Assembly (NCBI GenBank): GCA_021399445.1
Contig: JAJTUQ010000001.1
Coordinates: 310,001-374,000 of the forward strand
From: Xylogone sp. PMI_703
Lineage: Eukaryota > Ascomycota > Leotiomycetes
Reading direction: 5' to 3'
DNA length: 64,000 nt
Below, piece after piece: positions 21,301-31,501 of the stretch. A program made the position numbers and the translations under genes. The notes beneath the pieces were generated by a model that saw only the letters and a program-made list of their open reading frames with translations, ran no database searches and was not told where the DNA came from. Every line of letters begins with the position of its first letter. Positions within the stretch are counted from its first letter, which is position 1.

Positions 21301-23364
21301 TCAGGCATATCCAAATGTCTCCGCATGCACCCAAATACCCTGCGCTCCAGTCCCCTTATGCACCGCACGCTCATCGCTAATCTTGCTCGCTGCATTCCTA
21401 GTGCACTGTATTAACCCTGGTGGACCACAGACAACGACGGCCATCTCCCCGCGTGCCTTCTCGGTACTCTTGAGGAGGATGTCGGGGATGGATGGTCGTC
21501 CAGAAGTGAGGGTTATGGCGGGATTAAAAGTGTAGCCCAGGGGAGACTTTTCTAAAGAGGATGAAGAAGACAGAGAGGATATGGAATTTCGTTTTGTGAG
21601 TTTCGAAGAACAACAGCATGGTGGTACAATGGCGTCTTCATCTTTAACGCTGTCACGGCAGCAACAGCGTCCTTTCTTGAGAGATGCGGTGTCAGCTGGA
21701 TATTCTATTACCTCCTCCTTCAAGCCCTTCTTTTCCTCGCTGTTGAGGCCATTTAATCGTCGTAATTGAGTTGACCGCTCTGGTTTGCAGTCGCTCGAGA
21801 TAGAATTGCGCTGGCTAGTGAAGGTCTCATCGCAAGTGATGTAGACTCCAATCTCCACTGAGATATCATGCCCTGATTCGCGAATGGATTCGATGTCTTT
21901 GATCACCTGGTCGAATTGGTTCGCAAACCAGCCGAGCGTGGAGTATTTCTTCACAGCCCAAACAAAGCGGATGTGTCTGGTGATGACGCCTCTTGGACCA
22001 TCCATATCGTATCCTCGTAGGGCCGAGTCTGAAACACACCGTTGAATAAGATCACGCATCAAAGGGACTGTGAATGTTGCGCCTGTAGATCCGGCAACGA
22101 ACAGCAGAGAATCGAACTGACGCAAGGGGCGAATCTCAGAATATGGCCCATCGAGGAGAACGGATCTTCCAATAGTGTGTCTTGCGGATGAGGATGGAAG
22201 GCTTGGATAGACCTTCTCGGCATACCTAAAGAATCTCCTGGTGGCTCCCTTCTTCGCACGAACGATGAACTCCATCTTGCCATCCTCTGGTAGGCTAGAA
22301 ATGGTAAAAGGATGTGATGACAGCGGAGCAAGGGGATGGCATGCCAAGAAAATATGTTGGCCTGCCTTCCAAGATACGGGTGGGTTTGCAATGGTGATTT
22401 TGGTATGTGAAGCATCAAGAGGCTCGAACGTAGCCTTACATGCCAGGAAGCCAGAGCTACCACGGTGGAGGAAGGAGAGGTTTGTGTAGAGCATATATAG
22501 TGCGCGCACAAATCGATCGAAGGCCCAGAAGCCAAGAGCAATCCAAAGCCAGACTCGGTTCTCATCGGGAACATGAAAATAGACGGCGACCAAAAACCCG
22601 ATCCAGGAGATGACGTGCTGGATCACGAAGAACTCATAGCTGATTCCTCGCACAGGTGCTAGCGAAGAGAGCATCAACCAAGCTAATACACCAAATGCCG
22701 CGATGCCCCGCTGCGTGATCGAATCCGTCTTCATCTTCACCATGATGTAGTCATACTTCCCCCACTCCCGCATCCAGAAGCCCATGTGAATCAGCACTGT
22801 GAAGAGCAGAGCTCTTGCAACCCAACGATGGAGCCAGGCAAGGCGCTCGTAGCCCATTCCGGTGAGGTAACCAATAATGTTTCGCTTCCCGGCCAGGAGG
22901 ACAATGAGGGGGAACTGAGCTATGGCAATGAACCCGCAACGATAGCCGATATCTTCCCATTGCAACAGCTGGCTTGGATGGAGCCCGATAAAGCAGCAGA
23001 CCACGATAAGGACGATGTAAGCAACCATGATGATAACGGGACCCATGGGAGGAAGGTAGAAGTGGAAGCCGCGAAAGGCAATGGGCGGGGAATAGTACGA
23101 GATCTCGCGGATAACCGCCGCCATGGTCGCCTGCGTCTGGAAGAGCAACGTCTTGGGTCTCGCTGGATCATGTTGACTCGGATTGCGCGCCGCAGACAAT
23201 CTCTGGTAGCAGAGGACCTTGTTGAAGACGTTGGTGAGGATGGCGACGCCAATGGCAGTGCCGACAGCGGCCCAGAAGACGCGCTGCATGAAGAAGAGAC
23301 CCGGGACGCCAGCGCCCATGTCCATCATACCTCCGGCCATCTCGGATCCCATGTCCATATCCAT
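21301..23364 (-). CDS. Ferric/cupric reductase (FRE family)
   Basis: This one-exon gene encodes 687 residues. FRE proteins are plasma-membrane flavocytochromes that pass electrons from NADPH through FAD and two hemes to extracellular Fe(III) or Cu(II). Paired heme histidines are at H179/H193 and H250/H264, both with 13 residues between. The FAD motif HPFTISS is at 351-357, and nucleotide-binding elements are in LFVAGSTGATFTVP and VVVCGPPGL. The N-terminus is unusually methionine-rich (MDMDMGSEMAGGMMDMGAG) and resembles the CTR protein encoded next door. The cytosolic C-terminal half has two cysteine triplets, CCC at 567-569 and 583-585, in a low-complexity insertion before the last nucleotide-binding block. 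Divergent pairing with a copper transporter suggests that it reduces Cu(II) for uptake. Confidence 0.92.
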   Translation of the reverse strand: MDMDMGSEMAGGMMDMGAGVPGLFFMQRVFWAAVGTAIGVAILTNVFNKVLCYQRLSAARNPSQHDPARPKTLLFQTQATMAAVIREISYYSPPIAFRGFHFYLPPMGPVIIMVAYIVLIVVCCFIGLHPSQLLQWEDIGYRCGFIAIAQFPLIVLLAGKRNIIGYLTGMGYERLAWLHRWVARALLFTVLIHMGFWMREWGKYDYIMVKMKTDSITQRGIAAFGVLAWLMLSSLAPVRGISYEFFVIQHVISWIGFLVAVYFHVPDENRVWLWIALGFWAFDRFVRALYMLYTNLSFLHRGSSGFLACKATFEPLDASHTKITIANPPVSWKAGQHIFLACHPLAPLSSHPFTISSLPEDGKMEFIVRAKKGATRRFFRYAEKVYPSLPSSSARHTIGRSVLLDGPYSEIRPLRQFDSLLFVAGSTGATFTVPLMRDLIQRCVSDSALRGYDMDGPRGVITRHIRFVWAVKKYSTLGWFANQFDQVIKDIESIRESGHDISVEIGVYITCDETFTSQRNSISSDCKPERSTQLRRLNGLNSEEKKGLKEEVIEYPADTASLKKGRCCCRDSVKDEDAIVPPCCCSSKLTKRNSISSLSSSSSLEKSPLGYTFNPAITLTSGRPSIPDILLKSTEKARGEMAVVVCGPPGLIQCTRNAASKISDERAVHKGTGAQGIWVHAETFGYA

Positions 23365-24966
23365 CTTGAGGGAGGTCTGGCGGCCACCAGGGCGCCGTTA
23401 CGACGTAGAGAAGTGGTTCAGGTTTGAGTGAGAAGAGGGAATGTCGAGATATATATTGGTAGTGAAGAGATCCTGAAGAGTTCGAAGAAGGGGAGAGGAC
23501 CGTAGGACGCCAAAATTGGTTCACCGAAGATAATAGAGGGGCAAGAGCCTTATCAACCAGCCTCTTTTCTGCAGCTTCAGCACCAGTCCACACTAGGATA
23601 TGAAAGACCGATCTACTGATCCAGAGAAAAAAAGAGAGACCGTTGCCCAGTAGCGACGAAGCTCTGTCTGGATAGGCAACGAAGAGCACGCTACTGTACT
23701 GTACTCGTGACAGGGGCAGTAGGGCAACGACGAGTATTATTGAGCAGGTGGAAGGATAAGAAATGAAAAAGTAGACAGTGCAAGATACAGCTCTTGCGTG
23801 CCAAGCGTAGGGAAGAGAAGGAGAAGTAATGGTAGCAGATGCCAAATCTCACCTGATGCAAGCTGGTCCCGAGTGGAAGAGGCGAATAAAGAATGGGCAC
23901 ATTCGGACGGCGACAATTCCACCATTACGCAGAGAACGAGGGCTGGAAGTCTCTCCATTATTGTCTGAGTACTGTGTAGTGTCCAGATGGAGTCGTGCTG
24001 GGGCAATGAGGTTCTCAGATTCTCTTGGCACCGAGGGGCATTGAAGATGTTGAGCAAGTTTTTACGAGCCGGTCGTGATAGAGCTGAGAAGGTCGCTGCT
24101 TTTGGCTGCTTGGCGGGCTGAGATTGGCGTGCACTGTGCAGCGAGGGAATGTTCGGGTGGCACCGTGGCAGGGTCGTTGAGAGTTGAAAGCAGCATTGAA
24201 TGATTTCCGCTTCCGACCTAGCACTGCGCACATTTGCGGTGGTTTTGACGACCCATCGTCAACGAGCTAAACTACAAGTATTCTTTGTCTTTAGCTTTCC
24301 CACCTCGGGGCATCGAGGGATGCTCTCTCTCTCTCTCTCTTTGGAGGGGGCTCATGAGGGGCTCCTCTCCTCTGGGTACAAAGAGTTGCCGTAGTAGCAA
24401 GAGCACCCAAGTACCGCCATTATGGACGACTGCAAGCAAAGCTGAGTGGACAGAGGAGGGGAAGTGAGCTTTCCCCTTGGTCTTTCCTTTCTCTTCTCGT
24501 TCCCTCCTTGTCATTTCCTCTTACTACCTACGAAACCTGCTCGCGTCTCGCTCAAACGTGGGCGTCATCATTATCTCTCTCATTCCTTCTCACGAATTAC
24601 CCTCTTGGAAAACCTGCGCAGGCTTGTTGGTTATTTCTACATCAACGTTGCCACCTAGACTTTCTTCTCCTGTGTTTTAGATCTTGTCATTCTACTCTGT
24701 ATCCTCTTGGTGCAAAGAGAGAAGAACAAGAGAAACAAGATATTGGTGAGGTTTTCAAGTGAAGCAGGAATCAGGAATCAGGACTCGCCTTGCATCTCTG
24801 GATCGAAACTGAACTCAACTCGGACAAACCTCAACCCCACGAGAGAGTACAAACTTGGTCATCACCGAGGCCACGCCCAACAAAGCAAAGCAGTACTCCT
24901 CACCTCTCAATTCTTGATTCTCGAGATTACACACCACACATCACACACACATATCCATAGTGCAAG
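23365..24966. promoter_or_regulatory. Divergent promoter of metalloreductase and CTR genes
   Basis: This 1.6 kb region lies between two start codons facing away from each other. It contains pyrimidine-rich tracts, including a perfect (TC)n run at about 24323-24340, and likely long 5' leaders. I found no convincing copper- or iron-regulator site by eye. Shared control of the two genes is inferred from the arrangement only. Confidence 0.5.
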
Positions 24967-25593
24967 ATGAACATGGACATGGACACGAACACGTCGTCCA
25001 TGTCTTCCATGGCGTCGACCTTCTTCACCAGCTCCTCCACCCCGCTCTTCTCCCCGGCCTGGTCGCCCTCCAGCACCGGCAGCTACGCCGGCACCTGCAT
25101 CTTCCTCATCGTCCTGGCCGTCATCTTCCGCGCCCTGCTGGCCCTCAAGGCCATCCAGGAGATGCGCTGGTTCGACCGCGAGTTCAACCGCCGGTACGTC
25201 GTGGTTGCGGGGCGGCAGACAACAAAGCAGCAGATCGAGAGCGACGCGGCGAGCGAGAAGATGGTGCTGACCAGCAACGGCGTGGAGGAGGAGGTCGTGG
25301 TGGTCAAGAAGCGGGGACCAGAGGTGCGGCCGTGGCGGTTGTCGACGGATCCGGCGAGGGCGCTGTTTGATACGGTGCTGGCTGGTGTTGCGTATCTGCT
25401 GTGAGTGAATCTATTTTCTTTTTTTCCTCATTTGAAGTATCGCGAGGAGAAGGATGTGTGCTAATATATGGATGAGTGCAATAGGATGCTCGCGGTGATG
25501 ACGTTCAATGTTGGGTATTTTCTGTCGGTGCTGGGCGGGACGTTTCTGGGGAGCTTGCTCTTGGGGAGATATTCCACCGCGTTTCAGCATTAG
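24967..25593 (+). CDS. CTR-type copper transporter
   Basis: There are two exons, 24967-25400 and 25485-25593, giving 180 residues. CTR proteins form trimers in the plasma membrane and import Cu(I). The N-terminus MNMDMDTNTSSMSSMAS is methionine-rich, as in CTR ectodomains. TM1 lies at about 38-60 (AGTCIFLIVLAVIFRALLAL). A cytosolic loop follows. TM2 carries the selectivity motif M146-x3-M150, and TM3 has the packing motif G163-x3-G167 (LGGTFLGSLLLG). The intron falls just before TM2. All diagnostic features are present and the length is normal. The Cu(I) it needs would be supplied by the divergently encoded reductase. Confidence 0.93.
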
Positions 25594-26699
25594 ACGGATA
25601 AGGAGATGTCAATGAAGAATTATGTGATATGACTGGGGGCTTGGAATTGTGTGTATCTACATTACGGGTGTTTCCAGGTATATATATTACTACAGGGAGA
25701 ATTGGGAATTGGGCATGGCGTTCAAAGAGTATCTGGGCGGGCTAATGAAGGTAAATCTTGAGCTTTGAATGAGAGAATCTTCATCTTGATATGTTGCTAT
25801 CTTTTCCATTATTCCAAGTGGAAAAAGAGCCTCTATGTGTGTTAATATTCACTTCTCTCTGGTTGGATCAAGATATCAAAAATACAAAGCATCAGAGTTA
25901 ATTGGATGACACGTATCTTATCTGATCGATTATTCTCGACCTCTTATGACTGGAGTATGCACAACTCTCCATCTCGGCATAACTCGGTCGCTCTTATTAA
26001 TAATGCTCACCACATCTCTAGCACCATCTTTTAGTAAACCATCGAGACCGACTGGAGGACCATGGAAGTGGGATTGTGCATGCGGAGCGACCCGCAGTGA
26101 CTTATTAGGAGACCTAGAGACCACCCAAATCCACCGTTCCAGCGTTAGACCGCATTGGCGCCTGAGGAACGTGCAGAAACATGCTCATTCTCGCTCAAAG
26201 GGGCTGTGGCATTGGAGAGTAGCCCCGGGGGCATACTGGACGAACATCAATTGTCCAACCAGGAACCAACCAGGAATCAACCAAGAGAGAGAGAGAATTT
26301 GCGGCTGTTTCGTGTACGGAGGTAGAGGCTGAGGACGGTGAGAAGGGAAAAGAGGATTTACCGATTCCGCAATCATGCCTGCAATCATGCCTGCAATCAT
26401 GCCTGTATTCATGCCTGTATTCATGCCTATATTCATACTTGGTGATAGCTCATGCCAGTAGTTTGTTTGGTCTTCAGCTGCTAGGTAGCTACTTTGCCCG
26501 CTATTCTTTATAAGAAGCTCCAGACGGCCCTCCCCGCTAAGATTTGTTGCTTTCACTTTTGGATTGTCTCTTCTCTCTCTCTCTCTCCATCTCTCTGTAG
26601 AGCTTCTTCTCCTTCAAGCTCTCAGCTCTCAGCTCTCAACCCTCTCTTCTCACCAATTGACCTTTCAAAAAGTCCAATCCAACAGCAACATCACCAAAA
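25594..26699. promoter_or_regulatory. Upstream region of the BIM1-like gene
   Basis: There is no gene. It contains six 12-bp tandem units at 26369-26440, a CT-rich leader just before the ATG, and a TTATCTGAT sequence at 25918-25926 that equals a GATA-type iron-regulator consensus but is expected about once by chance in a window this size. Confidence 0.45.
26369..26440 (+). repeat. 12-bp tandem repeat, six units
   Basis: Units read GCAATCATGCCT three times, GTATTCATGCCT twice and a degenerate ATATTCATACTT. They lie 260-331 bases upstream of the BIM1-like start codon. Confidence 0.9.
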
Positions 26700-27467
26700 A
26701 TGAAGCTCTCCCCCCCTCTCTTCTTGCTCGCCCCCCTCGCCGCCGCCCACTTCAAGCTCGACTTCCCTCCCGCCCGCGGCTTCGACGAGGAAACCCTCCC
26801 GACTTTCCCCTGCGGCGGCCAAAACACCGTCTCCTCCAACCGCACCCAGTGGCCTCTGACCGGCGGCTCCATCGCTCTGACCATGGGCCACATCCAGACC
26901 AACATCGCCGTCTTCATTGGCATTGGCAACGACGTGGGTTCCGGCTTCAACACCGTCGTGCGCCAGACCTTTGGTGAGCAAGGCCTGGGAGCCTTCTGCA
27001 TGACGGGTTTCGACGTCACGGGATTGGGACTGAACATCACGGATGGCACGAATGCTACGATCCAGGTGGTGACGAATGGGGATCCTAATGGTGGTCTTTA
27101 TAACGTATGTTCCTTTCTCTCGGTCTCTCTCTTCTTTTCTTCTTTTCTCCTCTCTGGTCTCAAATCTCAAACCCCCATATACTAACCCAAAAATGTCACG
27201 TATATACAGTGCGCCGACATCACATTCTCCTCCTCCGCCCCTCCCCTCGCATCAGGCGTCTGCACAAACGGCACGGGCGTCAAGACCGTCGCCGCAACCG
27301 TCTCTGGCCTTCCCAATGGCACCACCTCCGCATCTACTCCGAATAACTCCCCCAGCGGCACCACGCCTGCTCCTCCTGCGACTTCTACTCCTAATGCTGC
27401 GGCCAGACTGGGCAGCGGTGTTTCGGCCGTGGTGTTGGGATTGGTTGCTTTGGGTCTGTTGTTGTAA
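26700..27467 (+). CDS. BIM1/X325-like copper protein, GPI-anchored (LPMO fold)
   Basis: There are two exons, 26700-27104 and 27210-27467, giving 220 residues. A signal peptide of 16 residues (MKLSPPLFLLAPLAAA) would be cut to leave His17 as the N-terminus. This creates the copper-binding histidine brace of LPMO-like X325/BIM1 proteins; the second brace histidine is probably His64 in MGHIQTN. PCGGQNT and RTQWPLTGGS are family-type motifs. The C-terminus is Ser/Thr/Pro-rich and ends in a hydrophobic tail (VSAVVLGLVALGLLL), as for GPI anchoring at the cell surface. In Cryptococcus, Bim1 helps the Ctr1 transporter take up copper under limitation; the CTR gene sits just upstream here on the same strand. 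A cell-wall role, known for some X325 proteins, is the main alternative. Confidence 0.85.
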
Positions 27468-27479
27468 AAGTGCTCTTTT

Positions 27480-28262
27480 GCTTTTTTGTGATTCGAATTT
27501 CAAGTCTTTTCGTACTTGTGGGCACAAAGTGCATAGACTCAAATTTATCCACCTCGAAAACTGGTGTGTGTCGTTTTGCCCACTTCTGGCACTCCTCCAC
27601 TATCATTGATGGTTTAGCCACTGTCTCTCGTATGTCCTTCCCCTCCACCTCAATTCCTACATCGTTTATGTATCCTCCCTTTGTGATCTCGTCTGGAGTG
27701 CTAATGACAACTACCTTGATCTCCACTAGATCAGCGTTATAGAATAAGTAAAATATTAAAGAGAGTAAAGATTCTTACGGAATGCTTGTATCTGCAGTGA
27801 ATTCTGTGCCTGTTCCCTCAGTAAGCTTTATTCTCGAGATCCGGCCTGTCAGGTACCTGACAACCCAGTTCACTAATTAAAGAAGTAAGCCCCTTTTTCA
27901 CGGATTATAGAGAAGCTTTTGGTAAGATATATTGTTGAATACTCTTGACACGTCGAGTAACAATATACTGACTACTCTCTTGTTCCTCCACGCTGAATAG
28001 ATCTTCTCCATAAACACGTAAATTACATATTCGCAGAACAATAACTTTCTGTTATCAGTATACTGAATAAATAACATATAATACTTTTCTGCTGAAAGCT
28101 AAATTCGTTTCGCCAGAACAATGTCCATCACCCTGTTTATAGTATTCATGAGAGCTATAAGCTTATATGATTTCGGTTATAAATAGTCTGATTTACCGGG
28201 CTTCTTCAGTACCACTGTAACCAACTTCTTGAAATATCTCAGGCAATATCCTAGTCTCAAGG
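27480..28262 (-). mobile_element. Tad1-like LINE reverse transcriptase relic
   Basis: Read on the minus strand with frame changes, this matches the reverse transcriptase of fungal non-LTR retroelements. It reads FKKLVTVVLKKPGKSDY, then ALMNTINRVMDIVLAKRI, LLLDVSRVFNNISYQKLLYN, LFYNADLVEI, GYINDVGIEVEGKDI, and the start of the post-RT region ECQKWAKRHTPVFEVDKF. Stops interrupt it and the catalytic YxDD-like motif reads INDV, a change expected from G-to-A mutation. Both ends are missing. The element is dead. Confidence 0.75.
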
Positions 28263-28320
28263 ATATGTTCTGCCCCATGCGTCAATCGGCCAATTCGCCA
28301 ATGGGGCAACCTCCAACCGG

Positions 28321-30368
28321 CCCATTGGCCTATGGGCTGCCCCATACACTAATTACCACTTCAAATATCCAACTCTTCCTACTCTACTTTTCTATTATTG
28401 TTAAATCAATTGATATAACTCAATATGGCTTCAATTCTGTCAATCAATCCTTTCCCCAACAGTGTACGCTTTGTTTTCCAAGACCATACATACAGCGAAA
28501 GCTATGTCAACAAGGAACGAGTCAACCCACAGCAATTGGCAAAGGATGCACGTCTTTCTGGATAACCCAAAGTTAAAGCCAGATAACATAGCCGATAGAA
28601 ATCTCAAGCACAGAGCATTTGCTCAATTTGAGCTCGAAAACAAGTAATTATATCGATTACCTGACAAGCACCATCCTATTCGACGATATGTAGTCCAAGA
28701 TGAAGAGGTATTCGATATTATTGCTGAACACCATATTCAACTTCTTCATGCTGGCCAAAAGAAAGTATGGGCAGTTATTAAAGATCAATACTATGGTATC
28801 AAGCGTGAAGATGTCAAATTTGTTATTGATCGTTGTATGAATTGTAATTCCAACCAGCAAATCAATACTAAAGCTCCTCTTGGGCTAATCATATCTGAGG
28901 GAGCTTGAGGTCGTATTCAAGTGAATTTGATTGATATGAAGCACGAACCTTCTGGCTAATATAAATGGATTTTTCATATTAAAGACTATTTCACGAAATA
29001 TTCTTAGTTATACTTACTTAAAAATTAAGGAATTCTTACTCATTGTACATACATTTAGCTAATTTATGATAGCCTTTTTACCTCCGAAAATTGTACAATA
29101 TGACAATGGGAAAAGTTCAAAAGTACTTTCCTTATAGTATTACACAAATACAGGATTTGAGTAGTCAATGGAAAGCCTAGATTTCCGCAAACCTAAGGCC
29201 TTATTAAGCAGGCAAATAAAATAGTTAATGCTAAAATTAGGACCTAGAAGATAGATAACGGTTCTACAGAATAAGCTAATGAATTAGTTAAGATTGTACT
29301 TATAATAAATACTCAGAAACACTCAACAATTAATTGTACTCCTGTTGAGTTTTTATTCAGAGATCATACTACTTATTATAATTAGTTAAATAACAAAAGT
29401 ACAAAGATTTTATAATTAGAATTCCTCAAGAAGATCTTACTTAATCTTTGATATTAAAGTCAAATCTAAAACCTAATTCAATAATCATTATTGAAAGCTC
29501 TATACCTCATGGAGAGGCCTCTGAAAGTACTGAAGGTAATATATTAATTCGGTCTCAATTCCTTGCTGATATTACTAGTTCAACAATTACTTTGAGTAAT
29601 ATATTACTTTTACCATTAACAAAGTCTGATTTTGAATTAGATATTCAGATTAAAGAGCTTCAATCTGAAATTGACTCAGATATTGTTATTGAAGATGATC
29701 AGTAGTATGATGCCGAATCTCAGCCTTTAACTATAGTTAATCCTATAATTCAAAAGTCTCAAATGGCTACTCAAAAAGCTGGAACCAAAATGGTTCACAA
29801 ATATTCTAAGAGTCATAATATTCAGCATTTTGAGGTTAGAGATATTGTAGTAATCAATATTCCAAGGGAAGACCGAACTTCAGCTAACAATCGAACACTT
29901 TGGGGACGTATATCGGCATAGCCACACTCTCACAGATATAGAATTACTACACAATACAGAGTTCTCAATCGGTTAATGCCAACCAAAGACTTAGGGATTG
30001 TTAATAAAACGTTATGGCCTGATATTGGAGCTAGAATACCAGAGACCACCAAGGAGACCGCTTTAACTACAGCTGCTAAAGAAGCTTCTATAAGTCAAAG
30101 AGTTGTGATATCTTGTCAGTGTAAAGGTATGTGTAATACTAAAAGGTGTCGTTGTGTTAAAGAAGGTCAAAAGTGTACAATTCACTGTGGTTGGCTGTTA
30201 GCTTTATTAGTTCGTACAGAGAAAGCTTTAATTGAGCCTGAGAGTTCTACAAGGTCTAAAAGGAAGCGTGCAAGGGCAGATAATATAGGCAATGTTATTA
30301 TAGTTGATTGAATTAAGAGTACAATTGGTAGTTAAATTGGTGTATGGGGCGGCCCATCGGCCAATGGG
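28321..30368 (+). mobile_element. Ginger/KRBA2-type integrase DNA element, degenerate
   Basis: The ends carry ~35 bp inverted repeats: CCCATTGGCCTATGGGCTGC continuing to 28355, and its near reverse complement at 30334-30368. Between them a decayed open frame reads, with several stops, KHHPIRRYVVQDEEVFDIIA, HIQLLHAGQKKVWAVI, CMNCN, GRIQVNLIDMKHEPSG, WIFHIKDYFTKYS and, near 29330, HSTINCTPVEFLF-like sequence. This is a zinc-binding H2C2 segment followed by an rve integrase core of the kind found in KRBA2/SCAND3-like proteins and Ginger DNA transposons. A cysteine-rich motif (CQCKGMCNTKRCRCVKEG) at about 30112-30170 precedes VRTEKALIEPES. Stops replacing Q, R and W codons suggest RIP. The outer boundaries could extend beyond the repeats given. 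Confidence 0.65.
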
Positions 30369-30711
30369 TATGTGTGTATCATGTGGGGGGATTGTGCCAA
30401 ATTTAGCGATCGATATTTTGAAAATTTGACTTTTTGAAGAATTGAACCACCCCAAACTTAACAACTAGACCCAGTTTCCATTGATTTATTGCATATTATG
30501 ATTATTTATAGCTTGATCAATTGTATAAAATATAATATAACGTATACAGAGAGCCACCGGCCGAAGGTCGTTGGCACGTACTACAATAGAGCCTCGCTCG
30601 CTCGTTCAGTTACTATTCAATTGAGAGTTAACAGCTAAAAGGTGTTCAAGTACAGGCTATTCAGTACAGGTCATTTCCAGCCAACGTCCTTTAGCCGTTG
30701 GCTTGTGAGCT

Positions 30712-30863
30712 GTGCTGTATGGGCTGTACCGTGCTGTATGGGTTGTATCGTGCTGTATGGGCTGTACCGTGCTGTATGGGTTGTATCGTGCTGTATGGGC
30801 TGTACCGTGCTGTATGGGTTGTATCGTGCTGTATGGGTTGTATCGTGCTGTATGGGCTGTACC
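30712..30863 (+). repeat. 19-bp tandem repeat, eight units
   Basis: Eight head-to-tail units of GTGCTGTATGGGYTGTAYC occur in two versions differing at two C/T positions (GGCTGTACC and GGTTGTATC). Because 19 is not a multiple of three, all frames are open and encode similar Cys/Tyr/Val-rich peptides, so the overlapping open frames here are artefacts. Confidence 0.93.
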
Positions 30864-30868
30864 GTATC

Positions 30869-31200
30869 GCCAACGCCCTACGGCCGTTGGCTCCTTTTAG
30901 CATACCTATAGGCCTAAGGCCCTGTAAGCGAAGCCTGTAATGCCTGAGCCTATGCTTGAGCCTAAGCCTGAGCCCATAGCTATCGACTTTGGTCGTTATT
31001 AGTGAATTCGGCTTCTTTATAAGTAAATTCAGCTTAAGCTTTTACAATACATTAATAGATTAATAATATAAGAAGCACATGTATCCTTCTCACCAAAATT
31101 TTACCTGCACGGATGTCCAAGGCTTTTACAGCAACGATTCGAAAATGTATTTAATTCGAAACTGGCGAGGGTTTTGAGGGGAGTGTCAGATTAGTCAACC
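30869..31200 (+). repeat. Dispersed repeat, copy 1
   Basis: It matches 39512-39835 over about 320 bases, including cgccaacgccctacggccgt, ggcctaaggccctgtaagcg, the block atccttctcac, and the end agtgtcagattrgtcaaccgta. No coding potential is seen. It begins with a GCCAACG...CGTTGGC hairpin directly after the tandem array. Confidence 0.75.
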
Positions 31201-31501
31201 GTAGGTGCCGGATCTAGGCGGAAGATTTTGTCTTATTTCCTTTAAAGGGAACAAGACGATCTCTTTTTCCTCTGACGTGCAATAAAACTTTGGACGGACG
31301 AAGTTGACCATGTACACTGCTTTTCAACGAGAACCAATAGCTATAACAGTTCATACTGATGCAATTTATGGGAGCTATGGCCGGTTGGAACTCATCTATC
31401 CCGGAAACTAGGTACAGCAGATTTGAACCAGCATTCATCACATGTTCCCAGGTCAAAACACCAGTCCTAATGAGCTAGCAGGTTCAGTCAGCGCTATATC
31501 G

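Noticed and set aside
25918..25926. TTATCTGAT, equal to a fungal iron-regulator GATA consensus, near the CTR and BIM1-like genes
   Set aside because: A nine-base site with one degenerate position is expected about once by chance in this window. It lies closer to the 3' end of CTR than to a promoter core.
21301..30368. A Starship-type giant element, suggested by a ferric reductase cargo gene and nearby transposons
   Set aside because: No DUF3435 tyrosine recombinase, no DUF3723 or NLR cargo and no terminal repeats of the right scale are present.
30642..30940. Overlapping Cys/Tyr-rich open frames on both strands
   Set aside because: They are produced by the 19-bp tandem array, which is open in every frame; the peptides are not evidence of a gene.
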